Of a DNA stretch of 64,000 bases, positions 26,762 through 35,954 are shown one piece after another. The notes under the pieces are model-generated. The model was not told where the DNA came from and did no database searches. It saw nothing but the letters and a program-made list of their open reading frames with translations. The stretch lies in assembly GCA_947498065.1 (NCBI GenBank), contig CANMIS010000002.1, positions 1 through 64,000 on the forward strand, read 5' to 3'. The DNA is from an uncultured Erythrobacter sp. Its GTDB lineage: Bacteria > Pseudomonadota > Alphaproteobacteria > Sphingomonadales > Sphingomonadaceae. How positions within the stretch are numbered: position 1 is the first letter of the stretch; every line of letters starts with the position of its first letter. The position numbers and the translations under genes are program-made.

Positions 26762-27448
26762 ATCCCTAAGCTTATTCTCGTGCGCCACGGCCAGAGCCAG
26801 TGGAACCTGGAGAACCGTTTCACCGGATGGTGGGACGTTGACCTCACAGAGCAAGGCGTTGCCGAAGCTAAGGCCGCAGGCGTGCTGATGCGCGAAAAGG
26901 GCGTGGTGCCGACCACCTGCTTCACCTCGCTGCAAACGCGCGCGATCAAAACGCTCAACCTCGCGCTTGAAGAAGCCGGTCTGTTGTGGCTGCCAGTGAC
27001 AAAGAACTGGCAGCTGAATGAGCGGCATTACGGCGGGCTGACCGGGCTCAACAAGCAAGAAACGCGCGATAAGCACGGCGATGAGCAGGTGCATATCTGG
27101 CGCCGCAGCTTTGACACGCCGCCCCCGCCGATTGAGCCGGGCAGCGAATATGATCCCGGCGCAGACCCGCGCTATGATGGGATTGATGTGCCTCAGACCG
27201 AGAGCCTCAAGCTGACGATTGAGCGCGTGCTGCCCTATTGGGAAAGCGCGATCCTGCCCGTGCTGGCCAGCGGCGAGACGGTGATCATTTCTGCGCATGG
27301 CAATTCGCTGCGCGCGCTGGTGAAGCACCTTTCGAACATTTCAGATGAGGACATCACCGGCCTCGAGATTCCCACCGGCCAGCCGATCATATATGATTTC
27401 GATGATGCCATGGTCCCGGGCGAGCGGTACTATTTGAAGGACAGCTGA
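26762..27448 (+). CDS. gpmA: 2,3-bisphosphoglycerate-dependent phosphoglycerate mutase
   Basis: This enzyme interconverts 3- and 2-phosphoglycerate in glycolysis. It shows the phosphohistidine loop [42 protein letters not shown] and the second catalytic His in [11 protein letters not shown]. The family's first residue corresponds to an ATC at 26762, preceded by GGAG at 7-nt spacing, giving the usual length of 228 residues. The nearest conventional start is a GTG at 26723, which would add 13 residues but lies, with its ribosome site, inside the right arm of palindrome copy B. It is followed by purE 7 nt downstream. Confidence 0.92.
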   Translation: MPKLILVRHGQSQWNLENRFTGWWDVDLTEQGVAEAKAAGVLMREKGVVPTTCFTSLQTRAIKTLNLALEEAGLLWLPVTKNWQLNERHYGGLTGLNKQETRDKHGDEQVHIWRRSFDTPPPPIEPGSEYDPGADPRYDGIDVPQTESLKLTIERVLPYWESAILPVLASGETVIISAHGNSLRALVKHLSNISDEDITGLEIPTGQPIIYDFDDAMVPGERYYLKDS

Positions 27449-27455
27449 GGCGCAT

Positions 27456-27950
27456 ATGGCCAAGGATACCACCGGCAAAGTCGCCATCGTGATGGGCAGC
27501 CAATCGGATTGGCCCACGATGAAGCGCGCGGCTGACGTTCTCGAAGAGCTGGAAGTGGAGCATGAGGCCCGGATCGTCTCGGCCCACCGCACACCTGACC
27601 GGATGGCCGCCTTTGCCAAAGGCGCCGAAGGCGAAGGGTTCGACGTGATTATCGCAGGCGCTGGCGGAGCGGCGCATTTGCCCGGCATGATCGCGGCGAT
27701 GACCCATCTGCCCGTGCTTGGCGTGCCGGTTCAGTCCAAGGCTTTGTCGGGCTGGGACAGCCTACTGTCGATTGTGCAAATGCCAGCAGGTGTCCCCACC
27801 GGAACTCTGGCGATTGGCGAGGCAGGCGCGACCAATTCCGGCCTGCTCGCCGCCAGCATTCTGGCGCTATCAGACGAAGGCCTCTCGCAGCGGCTGCAAG
27901 ATTGGCGCGCCGCGCGCAGCGCCGCCGTCACTGAAACGCCGCAGGACTAA
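27456..27950 (+). CDS. purE: N5-carboxyaminoimidazole ribonucleotide mutase
   Basis: This 164-residue class I PurE moves the carboxyl group of N5-CAIR to give CAIR in purine synthesis. Motifs: [10 protein letters not shown] (13-22), SAHRTPDRM (42-50), the Gly-rich [14 protein letters not shown] and LLAASILA near the C-terminus. It sits 9 bp before purK, its pathway partner. Confidence 0.97.
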   Translation: MAKDTTGKVAIVMGSQSDWPTMKRAADVLEELEVEHEARIVSAHRTPDRMAAFAKGAEGEGFDVIIAGAGGAAHLPGMIAAMTHLPVLGVPVQSKALSGWDSLLSIVQMPAGVPTGTLAIGEAGATNSGLLAASILALSDEGLSQRLQDWRAARSAAVTETPQD

Positions 27951-27959
27951 AGGGGCGCC

Positions 27960-29045
27960 ATGAGAACGCTTCCTCCCGGCTCGACAATTGGCATTTTGGG
28001 CGGCGGTCAGCTTGGCCGAATGCTGGCGGTTGCCGCACTCCAGCTTGGCTATCGCTGCATTGGCTATGCGCCCAAAGGCGACAATATCGCGCGCGACGTC
28101 TGCACTGATTTCTTCGAGAATGATTGGAGCGACACCGCCGCGCTCGCTGCCTTTGCGGCCAAGTGCGATGTGGTGACCTGGGAGTTTGAGAACGTCCCGC
28201 TCTCCACAGTGCACGCTCTGCCAGAAACAATGCTGGCCCCTGGGCCGAAGGCTTTGGAGGTGGCGCAGGACCGCCTCAATGAAAAGAGCTTCGTCGAGGG
28301 GTTCGGCGCGCAGCCCGCCCCGTACAAGCGGGTTGAAGATGATGCGGATTTTGCCAGAGCGCTGGAAATGGTCGGCGCGCCCGGCATCCTTAAAACCGCA
28401 CGCGACGGCTATGATGGCAAGGGCCAATGGCGCGTCGCCTCCGCGCATGACGCCGATGGCATCCGCTTCCCCGGCGTCGCCTGCGTCTATGAAGGCATGG
28501 TCGATTTCGAAACCGAATTTTCCGTGATCCTCGTGCGCGGATATGATGGCGAGATCCGCTTCTGGGATTCCACCGCCAACACCCATGACAGCGGTATGCT
28601 CAGCAGCTCTATCCTGCCCGCAGGCCCGCTGGTCGAGGCGCAGGTTGATGCCGCGCGCGGAATCGCCGGGCAGGTCGCCGATGCGCTCAACTACGTCGGC
28701 GTCCTGACGCTAGAATTCTTCGCGACGAAGGCTGGCCCGGTCTTCAACGAAATGGCCCCGCGGGTGCACAATTCCGGCCATTGGAGCATTGAGGGCGCGG
28801 CTACCAGCCAGTTTGAGAATCACATTCGCGCGATTTGCGGCCTACCGCTGGGCGGCACCGAAACCCGCTTTGCCAGCATCGAAATGCGCAACATTATCGG
28901 CAAAGATGCGTTGGAGGCGCACACGCTACTTGCTGAGGACGGCGAGCCGCATCTGCACCTCTATGGCAAGGCCGAGGCCCGCGAGGGCCGCAAGATGGGC
29001 CATGTCACCCGGGTGAGCCATGAAGCGGGACCGGCCAGCGCGTGA
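27960..29045 (+). CDS. purK: N5-carboxyaminoimidazole ribonucleotide synthase
   Basis: This 361-residue ATP-grasp enzyme carboxylates AIR with bicarbonate and ATP. The N-terminus GILGGGQLGRM is characteristic, followed by the ATP-grasp pieces ILKTARDGYDGKGQW and EMAPRVHNSGHW. Its stop overlaps the folA GTG start by four bases (GTGA at 29042-29045), so purE-purK-folA-ribF read as one transcript. Confidence 0.97.
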   Translation: MRTLPPGSTIGILGGGQLGRMLAVAALQLGYRCIGYAPKGDNIARDVCTDFFENDWSDTAALAAFAAKCDVVTWEFENVPLSTVHALPETMLAPGPKALEVAQDRLNEKSFVEGFGAQPAPYKRVEDDADFARALEMVGAPGILKTARDGYDGKGQWRVASAHDADGIRFPGVACVYEGMVDFETEFSVILVRGYDGEIRFWDSTANTHDSGMLSSSILPAGPLVEAQVDAARGIAGQVADALNYVGVLTLEFFATKAGPVFNEMAPRVHNSGHWSIEGAATSQFENHIRAICGLPLGGTETRFASIEMRNIIGKDALEAHTLLAEDGEPHLHLYGKAEAREGRKMGHVTRVSHEAGPASA

Positions 29046-29566
29046 GCGAAGAGATATTCCTGATTTATGCCCGCGCCGAAAACGGCACGATTGGCAAGGA
29101 CGGCAAGCTGCCCTGGCACCTGCCCGCGGACCTTAAGCGGTTCAAGGCGCTGACCATGAACCGCCCGATGATCATGGGGCGCAAGACTTTTGAAAGCCTG
29201 CCCGGCCTGCTGCCCGGCCGCCGCCACATCGTTCTGACCCGGCGCGATCGCTGGGACAGCAGCGGCGCAGAAGTGGTGCATTCCATCGGCGAGGCGCTGG
29301 AGCTGGCCCGCGATGGCAATGAAACCGGCGAGATTGCCGTGGTTGGCGGCGCAGCGATATACGACGTCTTTCGCCCACATGCCGACCGGATCGAAGTGAC
29401 CGAAATCCACGCGGAATATGCCGGCGACACCTTTATGAAGCCGATTGGCGATGAATGGGAAGTCACCGCGCGCGAAGACTATCCAGCCGAGGGCGATCAC
29501 CCCGCCTACTCCTTCCTCACCTATCACCGGCAAGGACGCACAGATACGCAAGGCTCGGACGCATAA
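29042..29566 (+). CDS. folA: Dihydrofolate reductase
   Basis: This 174-residue enzyme reduces dihydrofolate to tetrahydrofolate with NADPH. Motifs: the Met20-type loop ENGTIGKDGKLPWHLPADL shortened to GKLPWHLPAD, the NADPH-binding MIMGRKTFESLP, the phosphate-binding HIVLTRRD and VVGGAAIYD. The start is GTG, overlapping the purK stop; its TAA overlaps the ribF ATG (TAATG). It is the trimethoprim target. Confidence 0.95.
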   Translation: MSEEIFLIYARAENGTIGKDGKLPWHLPADLKRFKALTMNRPMIMGRKTFESLPGLLPGRRHIVLTRRDRWDSSGAEVVHSIGEALELARDGNETGEIAVVGGAAIYDVFRPHADRIEVTEIHAEYAGDTFMKPIGDEWEVTAREDYPAEGDHPAYSFLTYHRQGRTDTQGSDA

Positions 29567-30504
29567 TGCGCTGGCTCGATCACCGTGAACCTGTCTCAGA
29601 GGCGCTGCGCGGTGCGATCATTGCGCTCGGCAATTTCGATGGCTTCCACCGCGGCCATCAGGCCGTGGCGGGTGAGGCGATAGACTGGGCGCATGCCGAA
29701 GGTCGCCCTTCGATCATCGCCACATTTGACCCGCATCCGGTGCGCTTTTTCCGCCCTGACGCCCCGCCGTTTCGCCTGACCACGCTGGAGCAGCGCCAAG
29801 AACTGTACTTGGGCGCGGGCGCGACCGCGATGCTGGTGTTTCATTTCGACGCTGAGCTCTCCAGCACCAGCGCGGAGGATTTCATCACCGAGATCCTGAT
29901 CAAGCGCTTTGGCGCGCATGGCGTCGTGACCGGCGGCGATTTCACCTTTGGCAAGGGCGCAAAGGGCAATGTCGATCTGCTGCGCGGCTTTGGCGGCGAG
30001 CATGGCCTGGAAAGCCGGGTCGTCTCCCCGGTCGAGGGAGATGGTGCAATCGTCTCCTCCAGCCGCATCCGCGAGGCCTTGCGCGGGGGTCAGCCGGAAC
30101 TCGCCGCAGAGCTACTAACCCGCCCTTTTGCGATCCGCGGCATTGTTGAGCACGGGGACAAAAACGGGCGTGAGCTCGGCTATCCTACCGCCAATCTTCA
30201 TGTCGAAAGCTACCTGCGGCCCAAATACGGTGTCTACGCCGTAACCGGCAAAGTGCTGGCCACCGGTGAAGAGCTCAAAGGCGCGGCGAACATGGGCATC
30301 CGCCCTCAGTTTGAGCCGCCCAAGGAATTGCTGGAGCCGCATTTCTTCGATTTCTCTGGCGACCTTTATGGTCAGGAAATCGAAATCGCCTTCCACCACT
30401 TCCTGCGCGGCGAGGCGAAGTTCGACTCGCTCGATGATCTCATCGTGCAGATGGACAAGGATTGCGAGGAAGCGCGAAGGCTTCTAAGCGCGCCGAAAGC
30501 GTAG
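29566..30504 (+). CDS. ribF: Bifunctional riboflavin kinase/FAD synthetase
   Basis: This 312-residue protein has an N-terminal FMN adenylyltransferase domain (ALGNFDGFHRGHQAV with HxGH-like site; ATFDPHPVRFF) and a C-terminal flavokinase domain (GIVEHGDKNGRELGYPTANL). It makes FMN and FAD from riboflavin. The ATG at 29566 overlaps the folA stop by one base, so the longer frame from 29455 is not used. ileS follows 12 bp later. Confidence 0.96.
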   Translation: MRWLDHREPVSEALRGAIIALGNFDGFHRGHQAVAGEAIDWAHAEGRPSIIATFDPHPVRFFRPDAPPFRLTTLEQRQELYLGAGATAMLVFHFDAELSSTSAEDFITEILIKRFGAHGVVTGGDFTFGKGAKGNVDLLRGFGGEHGLESRVVSPVEGDGAIVSSSRIREALRGGQPELAAELLTRPFAIRGIVEHGDKNGRELGYPTANLHVESYLRPKYGVYAVTGKVLATGEELKGAANMGIRPQFEPPKELLEPHFFDFSGDLYGQEIEIAFHHFLRGEAKFDSLDDLIVQMDKDCEEARRLLSAPKA

Positions 30505-30516
30505 ATTAGGCCAACA

Positions 30517-33500
30517 ATGACCGAAGAAACCCAAAAGCGAGATTACAAGGACACCGTCTTCCTGCCGAAGACCGCGTTTCCGATGAAAGCCGGCCTGCCG
30601 CAGAAGGAGCCGGGCATTCTTGCGCGTTGGCAGGATGCGAACCTGTACCGCACCATGCGCGATACCCGCAGCGGTCGCGAGAAGTTCATCCTGCATGACG
30701 GCCCGCCCTATGCCAATGGCGACATGCATATCGGCCATGCGCTGAACCATATCCTCAAAGACATGGTGTGCCGCACGCAGAACCTGATGGGCAAGGATGC
30801 GCCCTATGTGCCGGGCTGGGATTGCCACGGCCTTCCAATCGAGTGGAAGGTTGAAGAGCTATACCGCAAGAAAAAGAAGAACAAGGACGAGGTTCCGCCA
30901 AAGGAATTCCGCGCCGAATGCCGCGCCTATGCGCAGAAATGGGTCGATGCCCAGCGCGAGCAGCTGAAACGCCTGGGCATCATGGGCGATTGGGACAATC
31001 CGTACCTCACCATGGACCCTCAGGCCGAGGGCACGATTGTTGCCGAGCTGATGAAGTTTGTGGAGGCGGGCAATCTCTATCGCGGGTCGAAGCCGATCAT
31101 GTGGAGCCCGGTCGAAAAGACCGCTCTGGCCGAGGCCGAGGTCGAATATGAAGACCTGACCGATAGCCCGCAGATCGATGTGGCGTTTGAGATTGTGGAG
31201 TGCCCGAATGTGCCCGAACTGGTCGGCGCGCATGCGGTGATCTGGACGACAACGCCGTGGACGATCCCGGTGAACCAGGCCTTGGCCTATGGGGCGGATG
31301 TTGAGTATCGACTGCTTCGCGACCCAGAAACAGACGCGCGCTACCTTGTAGCCTTCGATCTGATCGAACAGTTCCAAGCGAGATTTGGAAAGCAGCTCCG
31401 GAAACTAGCCCGTGATCCTTCGGGTAGTTTCCTTGAGGACTTCGCCGAAGCTGTCGCGTCGAACATCAAAGGCTCAGACCTAGCCGGAACCATCGCCAAG
31501 CACCCAATGGCGGACAAGTTCCCGGACAGCGAATTTTACACCAAGCCGCGCCCCTTCCTCGAAGGTGATTTTGTCACGACCGACAGCGGCACTGGCCTTG
31601 TCCATATGTCGCCCGATCACGGCGAGGATGATTTTGAGCTGTGCAAAGCCAACGGCATCAATCCCGTATTCGCGGTGATGGACGATGGCCGGTACCGCGA
31701 TGATTGGCCGTGGCTCGGCGCGGATGACATGGATGCGGACGGCAAAGCACGCCGCCGCGCGGTCATCAACAAACCGTTCAACGCGCCCGATGGCCCGATT
31801 TGCAACGATCTGCGCGAAGCGGGCGCTTTGCTCAGCGCCTCTGCCGATTACGCGCACAGCTATCCGCATTCCTGGCGCTCCAAAGCCAAGGTGATCTATC
31901 GCTGCACGCCGCAATGGTTTGTGCCGATGGATAAGGTTTTGGATGACGCAGGACCTTCGGCGCTACATTCTGCGAGCATCGAGGAGATAGAGGCGGCGGC
32001 AAAGGACAATGCAGCCTTGTCCGTCACCCCAGCGAAAGCTGGGGTCTCTGGCGACAACTCTCAGACGCCCGAGATGCCAGCTTCCGCTGGCATGACGTTG
32101 AGAGAAAGGGCCATGTCGGAAATTGAGCGGGTGAACTTCGTCCCGCCCAAGGGCCAGAACCGCATCGGCTCCATGGTCGAGGGGCGGCCCGATTGGGTGC
32201 TCAGCCGCCAGCGCGCCTGGGGCGTGCCGATCACGCTTTTCGTGCGCCCCGATGGCACCTATTTGCAAGACCCAGAAGTAAACGCGCGCATTGTTGCCGC
32301 CGTCACCGCAGAGGGCGTCGATGCTTGGGAAGGAGCCCGCAAAGCCGAATTCCTCGGGGCCAATCACAACCCCGATGACTATGAAATGGTCACCGATATT
32401 CTGGACGTGTGGTTCGACAGCGGCTGCACCCATGCATTCGTGCTGGAATCGGATCGCTGGCCGGACCTGACCTGGCCTGCGAACCTCTATCTCGAAGGCA
32501 GCGACCAGCACCGCGGGTGGTTCCAATCATCCTTGCTTGAAAGCTGCGCCACGCGCGGCCGCGCGCCGTACGACGAAGTGCTGACCCATGGTTTCACTAT
32601 GGACAAGGCCGGCAAGAAGATGTCGAAATCGCTCGGCAATACCATCGATCCGCTAAAGGTGATGGAGCAATATGGCGCGGATATCATCCGGCTGTGGGCG
32701 CTTAGCGTGGACTTCACCGAAGACCACCGGATCGGCGATGAAATCCTGAAAGGCGTGGGCGATCAATACCGCCGCCTGCGCAACACGTTCCGCTATATGC
32801 TCGGCGCGCTCGATGGCTTTGTCGGCGATATGTCGGATGGCGGCGAAATCCCTGAGCTGGAGATCTATGTTCTCTCGCTGCTGGGTGATCTCGACGCCAA
32901 GCTGCGCAAGGCCGCCGAAGAATACGACTTTAACAGCTACACCCGCCTGCTGGTCGATTTCTGCAACGAAGACCTCTCGGCCTTCTTCTTCGATATCCGC
33001 AAAGACACGCTCTATTGCAACGGCGAAAATTCGGTTAGCCGGACCGCCTATCGCACCGTGCTCGACCTGCTGTTCCATGCGCTAGTGCGCTATGCCGCGC
33101 CAGTGCTGGTCTACACCGCCGAGGAAGTGTGGCAGAGCCGCTATCCCGAAGATGGCGAGCAAGGCGGCAGCGTGCATTTGCTCGAATGGCCGAGCATTCC
33201 GGTCGTGCCTGCTGACACCGGCAAGTGGGAAGCCTTGCGGGCTCTTCGCGAGCGCGTGACCGAAGCAATCGAGCCATTGCGGCGCGAAAAGACCATCCGC
33301 TCCAGCCTGGAGGCCGAGGTAACTGTGCCCGCCAGCGCGGTGCCGGAAGGCGTGAGCGACGAACAGCTCGCCGAATTGTTCATCACTGCGACAGTCAGTC
33401 GCGGCCAAGGGGACGAGGTGACCGTCGTCAAAACATCTCACGCGAAATGCGGGCGCTGCTGGCGCTTGCTGCCTGACGTGCCTGAGGAAGGCGCGCTGTG

Positions 33501-33546
33501 CGGACGCTGTGATGATGTGATCGCTGATCTGGACGCTGCCTCATGA
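30517..33546 (+). CDS. ileS: Isoleucyl-tRNA synthetase with in-frame palindromic insert
   Basis: This class I synthetase charges tRNA-Ile. It has the HIGH motif (MHIGHALNH, about 70-78), a CP1 editing domain (TTPWTIPVNQALAYG; HMSPDHGEDDF), RPDWVLSRQRAWGVPI, KMSKS (about 700-704) and a C-terminal zinc site (KCGRCW from about 977; CGRCDD). At 1009 residues it is longer than usual. Residues 503-527 are encoded by a palindromic repeat (32023-32096), and a second hairpin with atypical codons encodes part of the editing-domain region (31400-31432). All core motifs are intact and the frame is open, so the enzyme should be active. It overlaps lspA by ATGA. Confidence 0.97.
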   Translation: MTEETQKRDYKDTVFLPKTAFPMKAGLPQKEPGILARWQDANLYRTMRDTRSGREKFILHDGPPYANGDMHIGHALNHILKDMVCRTQNLMGKDAPYVPGWDCHGLPIEWKVEELYRKKKKNKDEVPPKEFRAECRAYAQKWVDAQREQLKRLGIMGDWDNPYLTMDPQAEGTIVAELMKFVEAGNLYRGSKPIMWSPVEKTALAEAEVEYEDLTDSPQIDVAFEIVECPNVPELVGAHAVIWTTTPWTIPVNQALAYGADVEYRLLRDPETDARYLVAFDLIEQFQARFGKQLRKLARDPSGSFLEDFAEAVASNIKGSDLAGTIAKHPMADKFPDSEFYTKPRPFLEGDFVTTDSGTGLVHMSPDHGEDDFELCKANGINPVFAVMDDGRYRDDWPWLGADDMDADGKARRRAVINKPFNAPDGPICNDLREAGALLSASADYAHSYPHSWRSKAKVIYRCTPQWFVPMDKVLDDAGPSALHSASIEEIEAAAKDNAALSVTPAKAGVSGDNSQTPEMPASAGMTLRERAMSEIERVNFVPPKGQNRIGSMVEGRPDWVLSRQRAWGVPITLFVRPDGTYLQDPEVNARIVAAVTAEGVDAWEGARKAEFLGANHNPDDYEMVTDILDVWFDSGCTHAFVLESDRWPDLTWPANLYLEGSDQHRGWFQSSLLESCATRGRAPYDEVLTHGFTMDKAGKKMSKSLGNTIDPLKVMEQYGADIIRLWALSVDFTEDHRIGDEILKGVGDQYRRLRNTFRYMLGALDGFVGDMSDGGEIPELEIYVLSLLGDLDAKLRKAAEEYDFNSYTRLLVDFCNEDLSAFFFDIRKDTLYCNGENSVSRTAYRTVLDLLFHALVRYAAPVLVYTAEEVWQSRYPEDGEQGGSVHLLEWPSIPVVPADTGKWEALRALRERVTEAIEPLRREKTIRSSLEAEVTVPASAVPEGVSDEQLAELFITATVSRGQGDEVTVVKTSHAKCGRCWRLLPDVPEEGALCGRCDDVIADLDAAS
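31400..31432. repeat. Intragenic hairpin in ileS editing region
   Basis: GGAAACTAGCCCG (31400-31412) pairs with CGGGTAGTTTCC (31421-31432) with a single bulged G and an 8-nt loop. The surrounding codons (GGA, CTA, CGT, CCT, AGT, CTT) are unlike the GC-ending codons of the rest of ileS, which suggests inserted DNA. Confidence 0.5.
32023..32096. repeat. In-frame palindromic element inside ileS
   Basis: Two hairpins in tandem: CCCCAGC-gaaa-GCTGGGG (32027-32044) and GCCAGC-ttcc-GCTGGC (32076-32091). The ends are inverted GTCA and TGAC. In the ileS frame it encodes VTPAKAGVS...MPASAGMT, the familiar translation product of a repeat scattered through alphaproteobacterial genomes. Confidence 0.85.
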
Positions 33547-34094
33547 GCGGCCTGGTCACCCGCAACCGGATAATCGGCCTGGTGCTGGCGATCATCATCG
33601 CGGGCGTGGATCAGCTGATCAAATGGTATGTGATCGGCCCGCTGGCCCTGCGCGAGGTGCGCAATATTGAGCTGCTGCCGTTTTTCGACCTAACCTACGT
33701 GGAAAACCGCGGCGTTTCGCTCGGGATGCTGCAGGCCGACAGCATGGAAATGCGCTGGGCGCTGGTCGGGATGACCGCGCTGATCGCGCTGGTCGTGCTG
33801 GTCTGGATTATGCGGGAGCGATTGATGGGTGACATCATTGGCCTCGCCATGATCCTGGGCGGAGCGATCGGAAACATCCGTGACCGCTATGAATTTGGCT
33901 ATGTGATCGACTATGCCGACCTGCACATCGGCACATTTCGCCCGTTCCTTGTTTTCAACGTCGCCGATGCCGCTATCACCATCGGCGTGGTCGTAATCCT
34001 TATTCGCAGCTTTTTTGCGAGCGATAAGAGTGATACAGAAACCGCTGAAGAGCCAGCCAGCGAGCTTAACGCTGAGCGGCCAGCTGAGAATTGA
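33543..34094 (+). CDS. lspA: Lipoprotein signal peptidase (signal peptidase II)
   Basis: This 183-residue inner-membrane aspartyl protease cleaves prolipoproteins. It has four hydrophobic segments and the conserved blocks VENRGVSLGML, GGAIGNIRDR and FNVADAAITIG, which contain the two catalytic Asp residues. The tail is acidic. It overlaps ileS by ATGA, and the ileS-lspA order is common. The next gene encodes a lipoprotein, a likely substrate. Confidence 0.96.
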   Translation: MSGLVTRNRIIGLVLAIIIAGVDQLIKWYVIGPLALREVRNIELLPFFDLTYVENRGVSLGMLQADSMEMRWALVGMTALIALVVLVWIMRERLMGDIIGLAMILGGAIGNIRDRYEFGYVIDYADLHIGTFRPFLVFNVADAAITIGVVVILIRSFFASDKSDTETAEEPASELNAERPAEN

Positions 34095-34109
34095 CTCGGA
34101 GAATTTGCA

Positions 34110-34520
34110 ATGCGTGCCTACAAAACTGCCATCCTTCTGATTTCGACCAGCGCCATGCTGGGCGCCTGCGGAGGCTCGGGCATTTTCAACCGCGAGCGGC
34201 CTGATGAATTCGCCGTTCAGCGCCAGGCACCTCTCGTGGTTCCGCCTGATTTCAACCTCGCGCCGCCTGCACCGGGCGCGCCGCGTCCAGCCGATGGCAC
34301 CGCCTCTGAGCAAGCGTTGGACGCTATCTTTGGCGGTCCTGCTGAGCGCAGTCAGGTTGAAACCAGCGCGCTCGACCGTGCTGGCGCTGCGGCTCCGGGC
34401 ATCCGCTCTCAAGTGGGCGATGAGGGCACCAATACGGTCGCCAAAGGCCGGGTAACGCGGGATATTATCGCTGCGCCAGAGGGCGACGGCGCATCGGCTC
34501 AGACGGTCGTACCTGGTTAG
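34110..34520 (+). CDS. DUF3035-type lipoprotein
   Basis: This 136-residue protein has a lipoprotein signal ending in LGAC (Cys about 20), followed by a Pro-rich segment with APLVVPPDFNL, the DUF3035 hallmark. It has no known function; alphaproteobacterial members usually follow lspA, as here (15 bp gap). A modular hairpin repeat begins right after its stop codon and may act as the transcript end. Confidence 0.82.
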   Translation: MRAYKTAILLISTSAMLGACGGSGIFNRERPDEFAVQRQAPLVVPPDFNLAPPAPGAPRPADGTASEQALDAIFGGPAERSQVETSALDRAGAAAPGIRSQVGDEGTNTVAKGRVTRDIIAAPEGDGASAQTVVPG

Positions 34521-34620
34521 TTTGCGCGAGGCGCATCCGCGCTTGCGATATCCTCGCTCACGCGACCTGAAGGTCGCGTCGCTGCGGGCGGGCGTGCGCG
34601 CTTGCGACGCCTTCGGCGTC
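34518..34620 (+). repeat. Modular hairpin repeat, copy 3
   Basis: Starting at the DUF3035 stop codon: TTTGCGCGAGGCGCATCCGC, then TATCCTCGCTCA, hairpin CGCGACCT/AGGTCGCG (34561-34578), GCTGCGGGCGGGCG and hairpin GACGCC/GGCGTC (34606-34620). Block order matches copies 1 and 2 near 26063-26275. Confidence 0.7.
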
Positions 34621-34643
34621 GTTGATCCGCCCTTCCGAGAAAT

Positions 34644-35954
34644 TCACCCTTCGGTTGGCTCCGGCGACTTCCGCACCAGGATCTTGCTGATCCGGCGGCG
34701 GTGCATTGTCACTACCTCAAAACGCCAGCCCTGGTCGCTGAACGTATCGCCTGCGACCGGTAGGCGTTTTAGCACGGACAGGACATAGCCAGCGGCTGTG
34801 CCAAATTCTCGGCTGTCGTCGTAATCGAGGCCAAGCCGGTCAGCCAAAGCATCCGCTGAGATCGCGCCGGAAATGATCAGAGAGCCATCAGGCCGCTCGA
34901 TCAAATCAGGCTCGTCGCCTTCGTCCTTATCGCTTACAAAATTGCCCGCCATCGCGGTCAGCAAGTCGACCGGCGTGACGATCCCGTCGAGATGGCCATA
35001 TTCGTCATGCACCATGGCGAGCGCAATATCGGCCTGCTGCAGCACCCGCAGCGCATCCATCGCGTCAAGCTGATCCGGGACAACCTCGGCCTTGCGCATC
35101 ATGTCTTTAAGCGAAACCTCTTCACCCGCCACCATGTGGGCGAGAACTTCGCGCACTTTCACCACGCCCAGCACGTTGTCGGGCGAGCCATCGGCGATCG
35201 GAAGCAGCGAGTGCGGGCTGTCTTCAATCGCGGCTTTGATCGCCTTTTCATCCGCGCCGATATCAATCCAGTCGAGCTCTGTGCGCGGCGTCATCATCTC
35301 GCGCACGGGCCTTTCGGCCAGGCGCACAACACCGGTCAGGATCTGATGCTGCTCTGCTTCGATCACGCCAGACCGGGTCGCATCGGCGAAAATCATCTGC
35401 AATTCCTCAGCCGTCACCGAATTGGAGCTGCCCTTGCGAATGCCGAATAGGCGGATGATCCCAGCGGAGGATTTATCTAGCAGCCACACCAGCGGGGCGG
35501 CAATCTGCGCAATAAAGGCCATCGGCCGCGCCATGACCAAGGCGATTGGCACAGAAGAGCGCAGCGCGAGCTGCTTTGGCACCAGTTCGCCAATCACCAG
35601 GCTGAGATAGGTAGTCACCGCAATCGCGATACCGAATCCGACATCGCCAGCCATATCCGCTGGCACACCCAGCGGAACCAAGCGCTCGCCCAGCGGCTCC
35701 TCCAAGCTAGCGCCCGAATAAGCGCCGGTGATGATCGCCACCAAAGTGATGCCGATTTGCACGGTCGAGAGGAATTTGCCCGGATCAGCGGCCAGCTCCA
35801 GCGCGGTCTTAGCAGCAGCAGAACCATCCTCTGCTTTTGCCTTAAGGCGTGCGGTTTTCGCGGAAACAATCGCAAGCTCTGACATGGCGAACACGCCATT
35901 GAGCACGATCAATCCGAAAATGATGAACAGGTCTGGCCAAGGAAAGGGGGTCAC
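34644..35954 (-). CDS. HlyC/CorC-family (CNNM-like) transporter
   Basis: This 436-residue membrane protein has an N-terminal DUF21/CNNM domain of three to four helices, a CBS pair (from about residue 210: MMTPRTELDWIDIG; VVPDQLDAMDALRVLQQ, HDEYGHLDGIVTP) and a C-terminal CorC_HlyC domain. Relatives take part in Mg2+/Co2+ export; older 'hemolysin' labels are misleading. It starts at a GTG (35954). It is divergent from the OmpA lipoprotein gene. Confidence 0.87.
   Translation of the reverse strand: MTPFPWPDLFIIFGLIVLNGVFAMSELAIVSAKTARLKAKAEDGSAAAKTALELAADPGKFLSTVQIGITLVAIITGAYSGASLEEPLGERLVPLGVPADMAGDVGFGIAIAVTTYLSLVIGELVPKQLALRSSVPIALVMARPMAFIAQIAAPLVWLLDKSSAGIIRLFGIRKGSSNSVTAEELQMIFADATRSGVIEAEQHQILTGVVRLAERPVREMMTPRTELDWIDIGADEKAIKAAIEDSPHSLLPIADGSPDNVLGVVKVREVLAHMVAGEEVSLKDMMRKAEVVPDQLDAMDALRVLQQADIALAMVHDEYGHLDGIVTPVDLLTAMAGNFVSDKDEGDEPDLIERPDGSLIISGAISADALADRLGLDYDDSREFGTAAGYVLSVLKRLPVAGDTFSDQGWRFEVVTMHRRRISKILVRKSPEPTEG

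Noticed and set aside
34522..34788. Frame after the DUF3035 gene
   Set aside because: It is made largely of the modular hairpin repeat and the antisense of the HlyC/CorC gene.
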